Shown here piece by piece: positions 1 through 11,346 of a DNA stretch of 64,000 nt. The translations under genes and the position numbers were made by a program. Location: contig NW_027192198.1 in assembly GCF_041956535.1 (NCBI RefSeq), positions 62,001-126,000 of the forward strand, in the 5' to 3' direction. Position 1 is the first letter of the stretch. Every line of letters begins with the position of its first letter. The notes under the pieces are model-generated. The model saw nothing but the letters and a program-made list of their open reading frames with translations, did not search any database and was not told the origin of the DNA. The stretch comes from Calcarisporiella thermophila CBS 279.70 (Eukaryota; Calcarisporiellomycota).

Positions 1-2619
1 GCAATTATCCCGGAAAGCAGCGAGAATCTTCTCAAAATCATTATAAAACTATAGGGCGATAATATAACAACATGAAAGAGTGAATCAGCCGCTGAAATTG
101 TTTTGTTAATTCGGAATCGTTACAAAGAGTAACATATACCTTGATCCCCTCTCGTAGGTTGGTTTGGATCTCCTTGTATTTCTGGAAAGCTGTATCTAAG
201 TTTTGCAGCGCCTTCTCGCGCTGCACGATATTGCTGCTCGATCTTCGCGCTGCAACGAATTTCTCTTGTTTGTCCTACCAAATTATGATGGGTCAGCCTA
301 ATACCAGGGGCAACCTGGAGGAAGAGACACTAATTACCGCAATAGTTGCAAGAAGCTTTTCCTGTTGCTCCTCCTCTTCTTTCAACCCCCTTCGGAAGGG
401 CTCGTACTTCTTTAGCTGCTCCTCAAATAAATCTTCAAACTGCGCTGGTTCTATCTTTACCGTTGGGGAATTCGATGTCAATTTCGCCGTCTCTCTAATT
501 AGAGCCGGACCAATATCATCCATCTCGGCGAGCTTTCGTAGCTCTTCCATCTTTGACTTTCGTCGCTTAATCATCTGGTCGACCTGCTCTAGTAGCGCAC
601 GCATCTGGCGCACGTGCTGCTCGTCTTTAGTCTTCCCTGCCCCGAGACTGGTGGAGGGCACGGATCGTTCAAGTTCCTCCTCGCTTGCGCCTAGGAGCTC
701 AATGAATTGGGCCCAAATGTCGAGCTTGTTTTTGACTATCGAGTCACTCTTACGAGCAGCGTCTAGAGTGCGACGATGCTTCTTTCCTTGCTCAACTAAA
801 TGGTTAGCAAGCTTCTCAGATGGAGGGCGTTTCCATCGATCACCATATTCGCCACGTAGCGCTTCATCCTCCTCCATCTCCTCGTCGAGTGCTGAAAAGG
901 CCTGAAACAAGCATACATTTGGTGAGGATTTAAACCAAAAAGCATAGTTCCTATTCTTTACCTCGTCTAGGAGAGCCGAATTTGATTTTGCATACTCTCG
1001 TATATCTTCCAACAATTTGTACAAAGAGTTCATTCCGCCATCAGCTCGAACTTGATTCGCCTTAGCATACAATGAGGGTGGAAGACCCACTGGTTGTTCA
1101 AGCGCCTGAAGTGCCCCAGGTAAGTTCAGAGATTGCAATGTGCTATGGCATAACGAATTTAAATCCTCAGCCTCTTTGATTAACTCCTCTTTTACCACAC
1201 GGTCCCTGCGGTCACAATATACACTTGCAGCCTGGTGCACTGCAAACGGAACCAATTTCTGGAACAACGGAAGGCCAAGAAGAGAGTGCTCACTATTCAT
1301 GAAGCGCAAGGGGTCAGATACCTCGGCTGGCAATTGAGGTTTAACCATTTCAGCGCGACCGATCGCTGGAAGCGTGTGAGAGGAGGGTACATGCTCGAGA
1401 TAGATAATGTCATTATCTTTTTCAGCGCGCTGTAGATTTTTGCTGATAATTTCTTGCAAAGACTAATAATAAAGCATTTAAGATATACATCGAATAACAG
1501 AGGAGAGGAAGGATTTACCTTTAGGTCGCTTACTACGCTCTCTCGCAAACTCCGCTGATAATCCAGCCCCTTCTTCACGTAACTCTCTGCCAGCTGTAAA
1601 CGAGCAATCTCTTCTCCATACTTATTTTGGCTAATACATTCACAGGATTTGCGATACTGAGCGGCGGCATTGAAGTGTAGCCCCTTGACCTGCATCTGTA
1701 CTATCCATGGCTAACAAGATATCATAGACGTGAGATGGTGTTTTTTCAGCCACTATTTCGAACTGAAAAGCCTTATCAGAGATTTTTCTACCTGCGTGAA
1801 GAGCTGCGATACTGCTGAATTGGTGGCACCCTCATAAGCAATCTCATAGAAATCGGCCACTTTCCCCGCAAGTTTTGCAATCACTCCATCTTTCATTTGG
1901 CTCATTACGGCACGCTGCCAGTAGCACTCCTGAGCTTGTGCCAACATCAAATTCACCAGCACAGTCAGGGTCGTACCGGATAAATCTTGCGGGGGAGGAA
2001 TGCGCATTTCTGACACAACCACATCCTGAAGATATTTGAAACATCCCGCTGCATATTGGAAATATTGACATGCTCTCTTGAGTCCATCACTCGTAGCGCG
2101 GTTTTCGGCATTGCCTAATTGACTATACATAGACCCGATATTGAAAAGAATACATGCTTTTTCATAATAGAGATTGCGGTGGGATATTAGAGTCTTGCGC
2201 GATGAAAAAGCGATTGTCCATGGGAATTCGATGCCGATCTAATTGGGAATCAAAGAAATGAGGGCCGGCGCGCAGTACATGTTGAAATAATAAAAATACT
2301 AACATCGATAGGAAATTTGGAGCTTACAAACACGAGTTGACCAAAATATCTATGATTAAAAAAATCACGAATAAGTAAAGAAAATTGAAGGCATTAATCC
2401 TAAGTCTAGCCCATCTCACTTTAACAGTCGATTGAGAGCATTTTGATGAACTTCTAAGTGAACACAATCTCCGCGTAATTCGTCTAGCACGCGATAGTCG
2501 TCTGTGTAAAGATCAGGATGTTCGGCATATGCATTGGATACGTACTGCCGTAGATATGGTGTAAGAGATATACGCTCTGTAGTCTTAAAATCAATTGCTA
2601 GGATATTATTCTCGGTCAT
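1..2619 (-). CDS. RIM20: Rim20/PalA-like Bro1-domain protein, 3' end cut by window edge
   Basis: Scaffold of the fungal Rim/Pal ambient-pH pathway, expected to bind ESCRT-III on endosomes and bring together the Rim13/PalB protease and Rim101/PacC. Exons (minus strand): 2619-2420, 2349-2304, 2238-1792, 1710-1519, 1462-962, 901-338, 274-140 and 48-1. They join in frame to 711 codons with no stop, so the last part lies outside the window. The N-terminal Bro1 domain spans about residues 1-360; the stretch [14 protein letters not shown] resembles PalA/Rim20 more than Bro1 or Alix. A charged coiled-coil V-type domain follows ([24 protein letters not shown], then [19 protein letters not shown]). All seven introns are short GT-AG; one of 60 nt (902-961) keeps the frame open if retained. 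Bro1 itself is the main alternative identity. Confidence 0.88.
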
Positions 2620-3883
2620 TCTGGTAGAGAATGCTTAAGGAGAATGGCCGTAGAGCTTATACCAAGATTTATGTGACTGCCACGGAACAATTTCTTTTAG
2701 CTAATATGTTGAAAAGCTGTACTTTAACTTCCTGCAAAACTCTTCATGACAATTAACGTTAAACGTAACGGTTTAAATATCCTGTTACCAAAGCATTTGG
2801 CGACTATATATAATGCATCCTTTATAAAGCTTGAAATTCAACTAGATCCGCCCTGAAATTCTTACAAAAAAATTAGGATTTATAGTATCTTGGTTGCATT
2901 GTTAGAGGCAAAAAAAAAAAATGGTTCTTTATCAGTTTTTCTCCACAAGCCATTCTTGGGCATCAACATGCGCTAACAGCCACCTCTCTCTTACTGCTGG
3001 CAACATGATAACCTTGATGGATATATTTGAACTCATGGTATATTATACAGCTTGGATATTGCTTTATTCACTATCAATGATGCGCTCAATACCTCCTTGA
3101 AAATGTTTGGATTCGAAAAGAAGTCAGTCAAATTTCTCATATCTCCAAACTAGTCTCTAATGATCAATTTCTATAAAATCAAGGCGCTAATCTACTTTCG
3201 CCTAAAAACACGACAAATTCAAAAGTATAATATTTCGAGAGAATATAAAATTTTCATCCAACTTTAAATCATACCGATATTATTAATGCCATGGATATTT
3301 TGTCTCAACGAAAAACTCCATATTGTGGTGTACTCTATATGAGAGTGAAGTTAGCACTTAGTTTCACACTTTGGCCGGCCCAAGCAGAAATCCCATAGAT
3401 ATTACTTTGTAAACGCGCAGCCCAAGCATTTTAGCCTTGGGGCAATTTTTTTTCTGCGCAGAAGAAATTTTGGCTACTTGGCTGATGCTAAAATATTGCT
3501 CAAGGCTAGGTGATTGATAGTAATTCACGATTTGACAGAAGCATAGAACTCGTGCAAATATTCCCCATACTTTTATACGTTTTGGGGTACCATTCTCTCT
3601 TATATCTGGTAGCAGTTCAGGGACGGGCACTCGAAGGTATCTCGAAAAAGGCCAAGGCGCAGCATTTCAATTAGGTGAGGTCATTTACGGTTCCACGACG
3701 CGAAAAAGGAATTGTACCAACCTTTAAAATATCACAGCTCTCGGCATCTGAATAATCACCCTTTATCTAATTCCTCCTCACTCCCGTCATCACTCGATTT
3801 CTATTGAACGCTATCTCTTATTCTGCTTATTTTTGCTCATCAGCACTATTTTTTAACGGGGGACCTGCAATCCTTCGAGCGAG
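2620..3883. other. AT-rich intergenic region between divergent RIM20 and EDE1
   Basis: About 1.26 kb between two divergent genes. A short minus-strand open frame at 3364-3630 has no recognisable motif. I see no tRNA, no repeat array and no conserved coding pattern; the last 150 nt before 3884 are pyrimidine-rich, as in the leaders of other genes here. Confidence 0.6.
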
Positions 3884-6800
3884 ATGTCTTCTAATAACTT
3901 CAAACTCCAACGACCGCCCGCTGGTGGGAGTGGCCCAATAATGCTCTCCCTTGAAGAAAAGCAACTCTTCGGACAATTGTGGAAGCAAGCAGCCAAGGAT
4001 AATAGTGGTTCGCTTAGTGGCCAGGATGCTGTGCCCTTTTTCTCAAAATCTGGTTTGCCATCCGATATATTAAGTGAGGTAAGGTATACGATGAAGTGTA
4101 TTTTCCCAGAGCATGCCCTTCTATTTCTTATGTTACTCTATAGATTTGGCAGATCGCAGACGTAGATGGGAAAGGAAGCCTGGATCCACAAGAATTCAGC
4201 ATCGCTCTTCGTTTAATTGGACACGCACAAAACAACAAGATGCCGAATAGGCAACTTATTCATGTTGGTACGTATATCCTCCTCAGAATGGTCAAATTCA
4301 AAACTAGAAAGAGAGTAATTGTATATCCTGATGATGCAGATGGACCGCTGCCCGTGTTGGATGGTATTAATCTTGAGGCGCGTTCCTCTAACCGTGACTC
4401 AACTCTATCCGTATCGCCTGAAGAACGTGCAAAGTATACAGACATGTTTACCAAAACTAGCCCTGTAAACGGCTTGCTTGATGGTATAGCTATAGATTTT
4501 ACTCGTGTGCGTATTGAAATTTGGAATCTTAAGCACATTGAATACATGATAGGTGAAAAGGCAAGAGAGATTTTTATGAAGTCGAAATTACCTCTGGACG
4601 TTCTGGCACAGATATGGTGAGAATACTGCTAGCACATATTCGCTTCGGTTTATAGGAGATCTAAACTGTGAACTATCAGGAATTTGGCGGATGTGCGAAA
4701 GGCCGGAAATCTTAACCAAACCGAATTTATTATCGCCATGCACTTCATCTACCGCATTCTTGATGGAACAATTAAAAATCTCCCTCCACAACTCCCCAAA
4801 ACGCTTTATTCCTCCGCACAAGGCACTCCGTCCTCGCCCACCGTGGCTGCCTCGCCTAATTTTCCTCGTGGGATTAGTTCGTCCCCTCAGCCGGTTGTGC
4901 GTCATATGACTGGCACCCCTCCAGCTGTAGTGAATCGTCATTTTACAGGCTCTAATACTGGCCTGCAGCGCCACATGACGGGTGGAGGCCACCCAGTTTC
5001 GACAGGAGGATACACGGGTAAATTTGAGCAAATGGAATGGGATGTAACCCCGGAGGAGAGGCAAAAGTATAGCAAGATTTTTGAAAACTTGGACAATATG
5101 AAGCAGGGTTACATAAATGGTATGAATGGTTTTCTCATTGAATTTACGTCTCTCTGTTAGTAATCGTATTTCATTCTTCTTCTAAAGGTAATGACGCGGT
5201 TCAATTCTTCATTAGTTCAAAGCTCCCGGAGTCAGATCTCTTTCGCATTTGGTGAATTGAATACAATTTCCATATCTCGCCTCTTCTTATACTTATTTTA
5301 TTCCCCTAGGAACCTATCCGATATTAACAAGTCTGGGCGTCTGAGTCAGGAGGAATTTGCAGTAGCAATGCACCTGATCCACAAAAAGTTGACGGGCTCC
5401 GAGTTACCAGAGAGCCTCCCTGAGAGTTTGGTTCCCCCATCTCTACGACAAAGTATGCCCATTTAATAGCCCCTTTATTTGTGTATTTTCCTAACAAACA
5501 TTTTTATTTTCAGCTGGGCCACGATCATCTATACTGGGTCGGTCTGTTTCAGCACGCTATAATCGCTCCATGTCGGGTAGTTCCGCGTTGGATTTTTTCT
5601 CAAACGAAATGGCTCCACAGTCGACAGGTATTATATATTTAACGATAATACTGGCGAATCTGAGGCTGACGCTTCAACTTAGGCCGCAATACAGATTCTT
5701 TAATTGATGACACCCCTCTGATTGGGGATTTCGACGTGAAACCCAAGACTTCAACTATGGACACATTCGACTTCCCTAACCCTGCAGCTAGCGTTGATCT
5801 TTCCAAAAATTTTCCTAGTAGTTTCGGTTCTTTTGATTCGCAGAAACACGATCTTTCCCAACGTTTATCGCAAGTGCAATCTCTGCATGACTCTGAGCGT
5901 AAACTTGTCCAAGGAATGAGCGAGGCTCTTTCAAGTGAGCAACAGCAACTGCTACAGCTTAGACAAGAGCTCGCAGAAAGCGAGCGAAAATTGATGCAAG
6001 CGAGACAGGAAAAGAGCACACTCCAAGGAAACTTGGATCGAGTACGTCAGGAAATTGAACAGCTGAAGCAACAAATCCGAATGGTCAACGAAGAAACGTC
6101 TCAGCTCCGTGAGCAAGCGGAGAAACTGAAAAAGGATGAGGATCGGCAAGTGAAAATGCTAAATATCACACGGGGACAACTAGCTAGCTCTGAAGCAAAG
6201 CGTGAAGAGGTGCGAAGAGCTTTAGATCCTTCCACGGCAAGCTCACCGCCCAAATCCTCTGAGCCCTCTTCATTTTTGACCTGGGCTAATTCATTTGGCA
6301 GTAGCCCCTCAGCTCCAGCTACTCAAGCGACTGGCAATACTAATGCCGATTCTTTCCAATCAGCTGCAGCTGCAAAAGCAGTTAGCCCTCAGTCCACAGG
6401 TGGTACTAGTGGCCTCCAGTCGCCTCCTGCTGCTGTGGCCGGGAATATAAGTCCACCATCCGCTGGCAGCAGCCCCTTCCCCACAACATCAAGCACACCC
6501 ACTTCTATAACTGCGCGACCTCGAGCGGAAAGCGCTGGAGGCAAGCCATCCTCTGTTAGCATTGATAAGCTCTCAGGATCTTTTGGTCAAATCGCGCTCA
6601 ATCAATCTCCGGGCGGTGCATTGGTTAATAAGGGAGCTCAAACTGGTGGCGGTGCTTCCAATCCTCAACTTGCTCCCTCTCAGAGACCTAATGAAGACCA
6701 GCAAGATTCTAACTCGAAAAAGTCAGAGAATAACAAGTCAGATCCATTTGCCGAATTTGGCAAGGGGTTTATTGTCGGCAAAGGGGTGCCAGCGAAGTCC

Positions 6801-7823
6801 AACGATGCAAAACCAGGCCCTAGACTTGACCTTGATTTCAATTCAAAGTTCCCTGATATCAACGCCGACCTACCCTCGCCAACAAAGTTTGCCGAGCAAT
6901 TCCCGGAACTTCCCAGTGTTGATGAAATAGACAAGACCGCTGCACAGGTTAAAGATACTAAAAACAGCGTGACTTCAACCGCGACAACTCCTGCCACCGG
7001 TGCAAATAATACTCAGCCTGCAGTTGCGGACACTCCTGGTAAAGCACAAACAGATTCTTCAAATACAGCTACAGTAGGTGAGCAAAAGAGTAATCCGGCG
7101 ATTGCAAAAACGGATCAAGCATCGGAGATGGCTGAAACCCCCAACAACTCAACTACATCTCCAGAGTCTTTCTTTTCATCGGCCTTCCCAGCTCCGTCCG
7201 CTCTTTCCTCTGCATCTTCCAACACATTCCCAGCCGGAACTCATCCTTCTATACCTTCCGCCATGACAAATCAACAGAAACCTTTTTCTACGGTGGATTC
7301 GGAGCCTTTTGATTTTGAGAAATCGTTCAGGCGCGCGTCCAAGATCGACACCTTTGACGCCATGTTCCAGGATCTGCCGCTAGCGAAAACTAGCACCTCC
7401 ATCTCCGATTTTGAAGCTGCCTTTGAAGAGCCAAACATGGACGTTGCGTTTCGCCCTAACTTCGAGTCTTCCCATTCGCGAGGCGGAAGCAACAGTGGAT
7501 TTGGCGATTTTGTAGCAAACAAACCCAAGAGTGATTTCGACGCCATGTTTGGTTCGCCTGCCCAAGTCGGCCCGATCCCGCCCAAGACTACCCAACAGAA
7601 TGTAATGGCCGGGGGTTTCAAATCCTCCACGTTTAGCGACTTTGACGATGCATTCAGCACTCCTGCTGCTACTGCTGCCACCACCCCTGCACCACCTAAG
7701 CCTGAGATTCAGGGCGTACAAGAGCTGATGTCAATGGGTTTCTCGCGAGCTCAGGCAATTAATGCGCTTGAACGAAACGACTACAACCTGGAGCGAGCAT
7801 CGAATTTCTTGCTGGATAATTGA
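3884..7823 (+). CDS. EDE1: Ede1/Eps15-type endocytic scaffold with three EH domains and a UBA
   Basis: Early clathrin-endocytosis scaffold at the plasma membrane. Nine exons (3884-4078, 4144-4267, 4340-4483, 4553-4616, 4680-5119, 5188-5251, 5310-5452, 5514-5627, 5683-7823) give 1142 residues. Three EH domains lie near residues 20-105, 134-205 and 298-375; each keeps a short DVDGKGSLD- or DINKSGRLS-type EF-hand loop and the [15 protein letters not shown] pattern that EH domains use to bind NPF peptides. A coiled coil (about 495-605, Q/E-rich) should drive oligomerisation. A long low-complexity S/P/T/N region with DPF-like repeats follows, ending in a UBA domain (about 1104-1142, [18 protein letters not shown]) for ubiquitinated cargo. 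This order matches yeast Ede1; Eps15 lacks the terminal UBA. Exon joins inside the EH domains restore the fold in frame, so the model is secure. Confidence 0.95.
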
Positions 7824-8194
7824 ACCAGTTCCCTCTCTTGAGCAAAGATACCAATGCAGTTTTAACTCCAGCCAGCTAGGCACCTAAATTCCATGATCGC
7901 TCCGATTTCAACTTTTTTTACATAGTTCACCCGCTGCTATTAACGTTGTCTTGTCTAACCTATCTCCTTTAGAACATTGATGGATTAAATACTTATTTAT
8001 TATGGAGTTCCTATGATATTGGTTGCTGTTCTTGTTCTTCTCTATTTTTATCTCTATCTTGATTTTCTTCTTCCGACGTTTGTATCACTTTATTAAAAGA
8101 AAAGAAGAGTGGTCATTTAATTAGTTTTTTTTTCTTTTTCTCACCACACGCTTACATAAATAATATATGGCAACAATAATATGATAATCATGAA
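7824..8194. other. 3' intergenic region between convergent genes
   Basis: T-rich and AT-rich sequence between EDE1 and the convergent unrecognised gene; several AATAAA-like A/T tracts but no feature I can name. Confidence 0.5.
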
Positions 8195-8722
8195 TTAGAT
8201 AGTAAGATTAGAAAAGCACTGCTCCACTTCATCGATATTTCCGTGGTTGATATTCCTGCTGAGGACACTCACACTCGAAGCTTCTCCTTCTGGGTTGTCT
8301 TTTTCACTCTCTTCAGGTCCCATAAGAACATTCCCTAATTTCGAGAACCGGAACGGGACACTCCATGCTACAAGCCCCATCATACTCTCCCGCTCCTCTC
8401 TCTTTCCAGGTATGGCTGTGTTGCTGGCAAGAGAATTAAGGGAGGTGAATGGGTGGTCAAGAAAATGGTTATTGTTATAACGCTGACGACGACGTGTGCC
8501 TTCTCGACCAGGGTGAGTACGTCGAGCTTGAGAGTCACGCTGTGGGAAATAGCGTTGCTTCTTACTGCGTTTAGGCTTGAAGCGCTGTTTCTTCTGAACA
8601 GTAGGCGGGGGGAGTGGCTCGATTTGCACGGCAACCGGCGCTAGTTGAATGCTAGTTATAGTATCAAGAATCAGGCTGGCATCATGAATTGAAGGGTCAT
8701 TTGGCTTTAACAATTCTGTCAT
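8195..8722 (-). CDS. Unrecognised basic low-complexity protein
   Basis: Open frame of 175 residues from the first ATG (8722). The frame stays open upstream for about 40 more codons, so an additional 5' exon is possible; a candidate AG acceptor lies near 8850. The protein begins MTELLKPNDPSIHDASLILD, then has a strongly basic patch (QKKQRFKPKRSKKQRYFPQR, a probable nuclear localisation or RNA-binding stretch), an Arg-rich segment and an acidic C-terminal tail. No catalytic motif, signal peptide or membrane segment is visible. It is divergent from importin alpha, with about 290 nt between the two ATGs. The reading frame rests on length and composition only, so it may be partly wrong or not a gene. 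Confidence 0.4.
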   Translation of the reverse strand: MTELLKPNDPSIHDASLILDTITSIQLAPVAVQIEPLPPPTVQKKQRFKPKRSKKQRYFPQRDSQARRTHPGREGTRRRQRYNNNHFLDHPFTSLNSLASNTAIPGKREERESMMGLVAWSVPFRFSKLGNVLMGPEESEKDNPEGEASSVSVLSRNINHGNIDEVEQCFSNLTI

Positions 8723-9009
8723 TGACAAAAAGAAGGAAGAGGAGCAAATGGCAAGTGAACCATAGGGGGCTTCTACATATCTATCGGAACTGGTGGCCAC
8801 AAGATGTGACCACGTTTCTTCGTGACTCTCAACCTAAAGAATCTAATTACAGGTTTAAAATGAAGGTGAGCCTCAATGTCGTCACAAGTGTGACGCAAAC
8901 TTGTTATTTTTTCAAGACATCAAACAAAAGGGCGCGCGGTCGCGAACAAATAAGCAAAGAACTAGAAGAAGAGAACTAAACGAGAAGAAACCCTTACATT
9001 TACATAGTC

Positions 9010-10925
9010 ATGGACCAGGGTAGAATCTCAGAAAATCGTCGTGCTCGTGAATACAAATCCCGCGGGGTCTTTGCGCCAGACGAGGTGCGCCGTCGTCGAG
9101 AGCAGGCTTCCGTTGAGATCCGCAAGCAGAAACGTGAGGAGTCTCTTGCCAAACGCCGAAATCTTGCTATTGCTGGCGGAGATGTTGAGAGTGATGTAGA
9201 TGAGGCCCCTGCAGATCAGCAACTGTCAGAGTTGCCCACCATGGTTGCAGGAGTCATGTCTGAAAACGTGGAGGAGCAGCTTAATGCAACTGTGCGTTTC
9301 AGAAAGTTGCTGAGTAAGGAGCGAAACCCTCCGATTGAGGAGGTTATTGCTTGCGGGGTTGTGCCTCGATTCGTACTGTTCTTGCGGAGCCCACATCCAA
9401 TGCTCCAGGTAAACCTAGTCCTTATTTCATCTGCCCATTTTGAACAGATGATGCAAAGAACTATCTTTGCTACCCTTTCTAGTGGAACATTGGATTTTTT
9501 TTCATCTGATAAATTGCACTCATACCATCTCCATTTTGTTAGTTTGAGGCTGCATGGGCACTTACTAATATCGCCTCGGGATCATCACAGCAAACACAGT
9601 TTGTCATCGAGGCCGGAGCCGTCCCCATTTTTGTCGAGCTCTTGAGTAGCCCTGTCGCAGATGTAAAAGAACAGGTATAGTAATCATATATTCCTTATGG
9701 CCACTCTTCCTTTTTATATAGGCATTTTTATGTTTCGTTTAAATTTTAGGCTGTTTGGGCGCTTGGTAATATTGCCGGTGACAGCCCTCGTTGCCGTGAC
9801 TATGTGCTTGGTGAGGGTGCGCTTCCTCCTCTTCTACGTCTCCTGAATGAGAGCAACAAGCTCTCTATGATCCGTAACGCAACCTGGACCCTCTCCAACT
9901 TCTGCCGTGGAAAGAATCCACAGCCGGACTGGAACATTATCTCATCCTCTCTGCCCGTGTTGGCCAAGCTGGTTTATTCTAATGATGATGAGGTGCTAAT
10001 TGACGCGTGCTGGGCCATCTCCTATCTTAGCGACGGACCAAACGAGAAGATCCAGGCTGTGATCGAGTCTGGAATCGCACGTCGCCTTGTTGAACTGCTA
10101 ATGCATCCCTCTACCGCGGTGCAGACACCTGCGCTGCGCTCCGTTGGAAATATCGTAACGGGTGATGACAGCCAGACGCAGGTGATTATTAACTGCGGTG
10201 CGTTGCCTGCTCTCCTTAGCTTGCTCTCGAGCCCGAAGGATGGAATCCGCAAGGAGGCCTGCTGGACCATTTCAAACATTACTGCCGGCAATACGCAGCA
10301 GATCCAGGCCGTTATTGATGCAAACATCATTCCTCCACTTTTGAATATCCTGCAAAATGCCGACTTCAAGACAAAGAAGGAGGCATGCTGGGCCATTTCC
10401 AACGCAACCTCTGGCGGTTTGAATAAGCCCGATCAGATCCGCTACCTCGTGTCGCAAGGATGCATTCGACCCCTCTGCGACTTGCTCACAAGCATGGACA
10501 ATAAGATCATTCAAGTTGCGCTGGACGGACTCGAAAACCTGCTGAAGGTTGGAGAGATGGACAGAGCTACCGATCCAGATGGCATCAATCGGTATGCGTT
10601 GTTTATCGAAGAGTGCGGAGGGATGGAGAAGATCCATAACCTCCAGATCCATGAAAACGTCGAGGTAAGTTGTTGTTGATCCTCAGAGCACGTAGCAACT
10701 CGGTTACTGAAACACCTCTCCCCCCCCCCCTTCTTCACTCTTTACTTTTCTATTCAGATCTACAAAAAAGCTTACCATATCATCGACAAATACTTTGGCG
10801 AGGAAGAGGAAGAGGATACGGGTATTGCGCCTGAAGTCGACTCTAATACGGGGGCTTTTGCATTCCAACAGGACGCATCAGTGCCGCAAGGCGGTTTTCA
10901 ATTTGGGGACTCGATGCAGGACTAA
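9010..10925 (+). CDS. SRP1: Importin subunit alpha (karyopherin alpha)
   Basis: Adaptor that binds classical nuclear localisation signals and importin beta to carry cargo through nuclear pores. Four exons (9010-9408, 9543-9674, 9750-10664, 10758-10925) give 537 residues, the usual family length. The N-terminal importin-beta-binding domain is basic ([23 protein letters not shown], about residues 29-51). About ten Armadillo repeats follow, with the W...N arrays that hold the signal peptide ([66 protein letters not shown]). The C-terminus is acidic and Gln/Phe-rich, where the export receptor CAS binds. The third intron contains an 11-nt run of C (10720-10730). Confidence 0.97.
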
Positions 10926-11346
10926 GCATCGAGGATACAAGAAAATAATATTATATATTTATATAGCGCCTGCCTTTTTTTTTCTCTCCCTTGATTTTAT
11001 AAATTTTTCCCCTCCCCCTTCATCTCTTTTTCTTTTCAGCTTCCATATTTTTTCTCTTACTATTTCTCACATAATATTTGATAAAGAGAATAAATTTTTA
11101 CCCTACCTTGCTCCATGTCACAGGAATTTCAAACTTGGATTACTCTTCTCTTTTTCCCTCCTCTTGTTGCCTTCCTCCTCGCCTTTTCAATATATAAATC
11201 ATTTTGGATCTCTGCACGTCTCGATGGAACTTTGGTTCCATTAAAATGTCTTTGGCTAAGCCACGATTTGAAGTTAGACCCATCCGATAGAACCCCTCTC
11301 TTCTTTCTGTATCTCGAAGTCCATCCATCCATCCATCACCACAAAG
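10926..11346. promoter_or_regulatory. Intergenic region, importin alpha 3' end and eIF3b upstream region
   Basis: About 420 nt, strongly pyrimidine-rich, with a short CCAT repeat (11321-11337) ten nucleotides before the eIF3b ATG. No separate gene is visible. Confidence 0.5.

Noticed and set aside
141-905. 254-aa plus-strand open frame at the left edge
   Set aside because: Antisense to RIM20 exons; Ser-rich because of complementary Glu/Lys codons.
3114-3130. T-loop-like GGATTCGAA
   Set aside because: Searched for a tRNA cloverleaf around it; no acceptor stem or anticodon arm can be formed.
3364-3630. 88-aa minus-strand frame in the RIM20-EDE1 gap
   Set aside because: No family pattern, no splice context and composition like the surrounding spacer.
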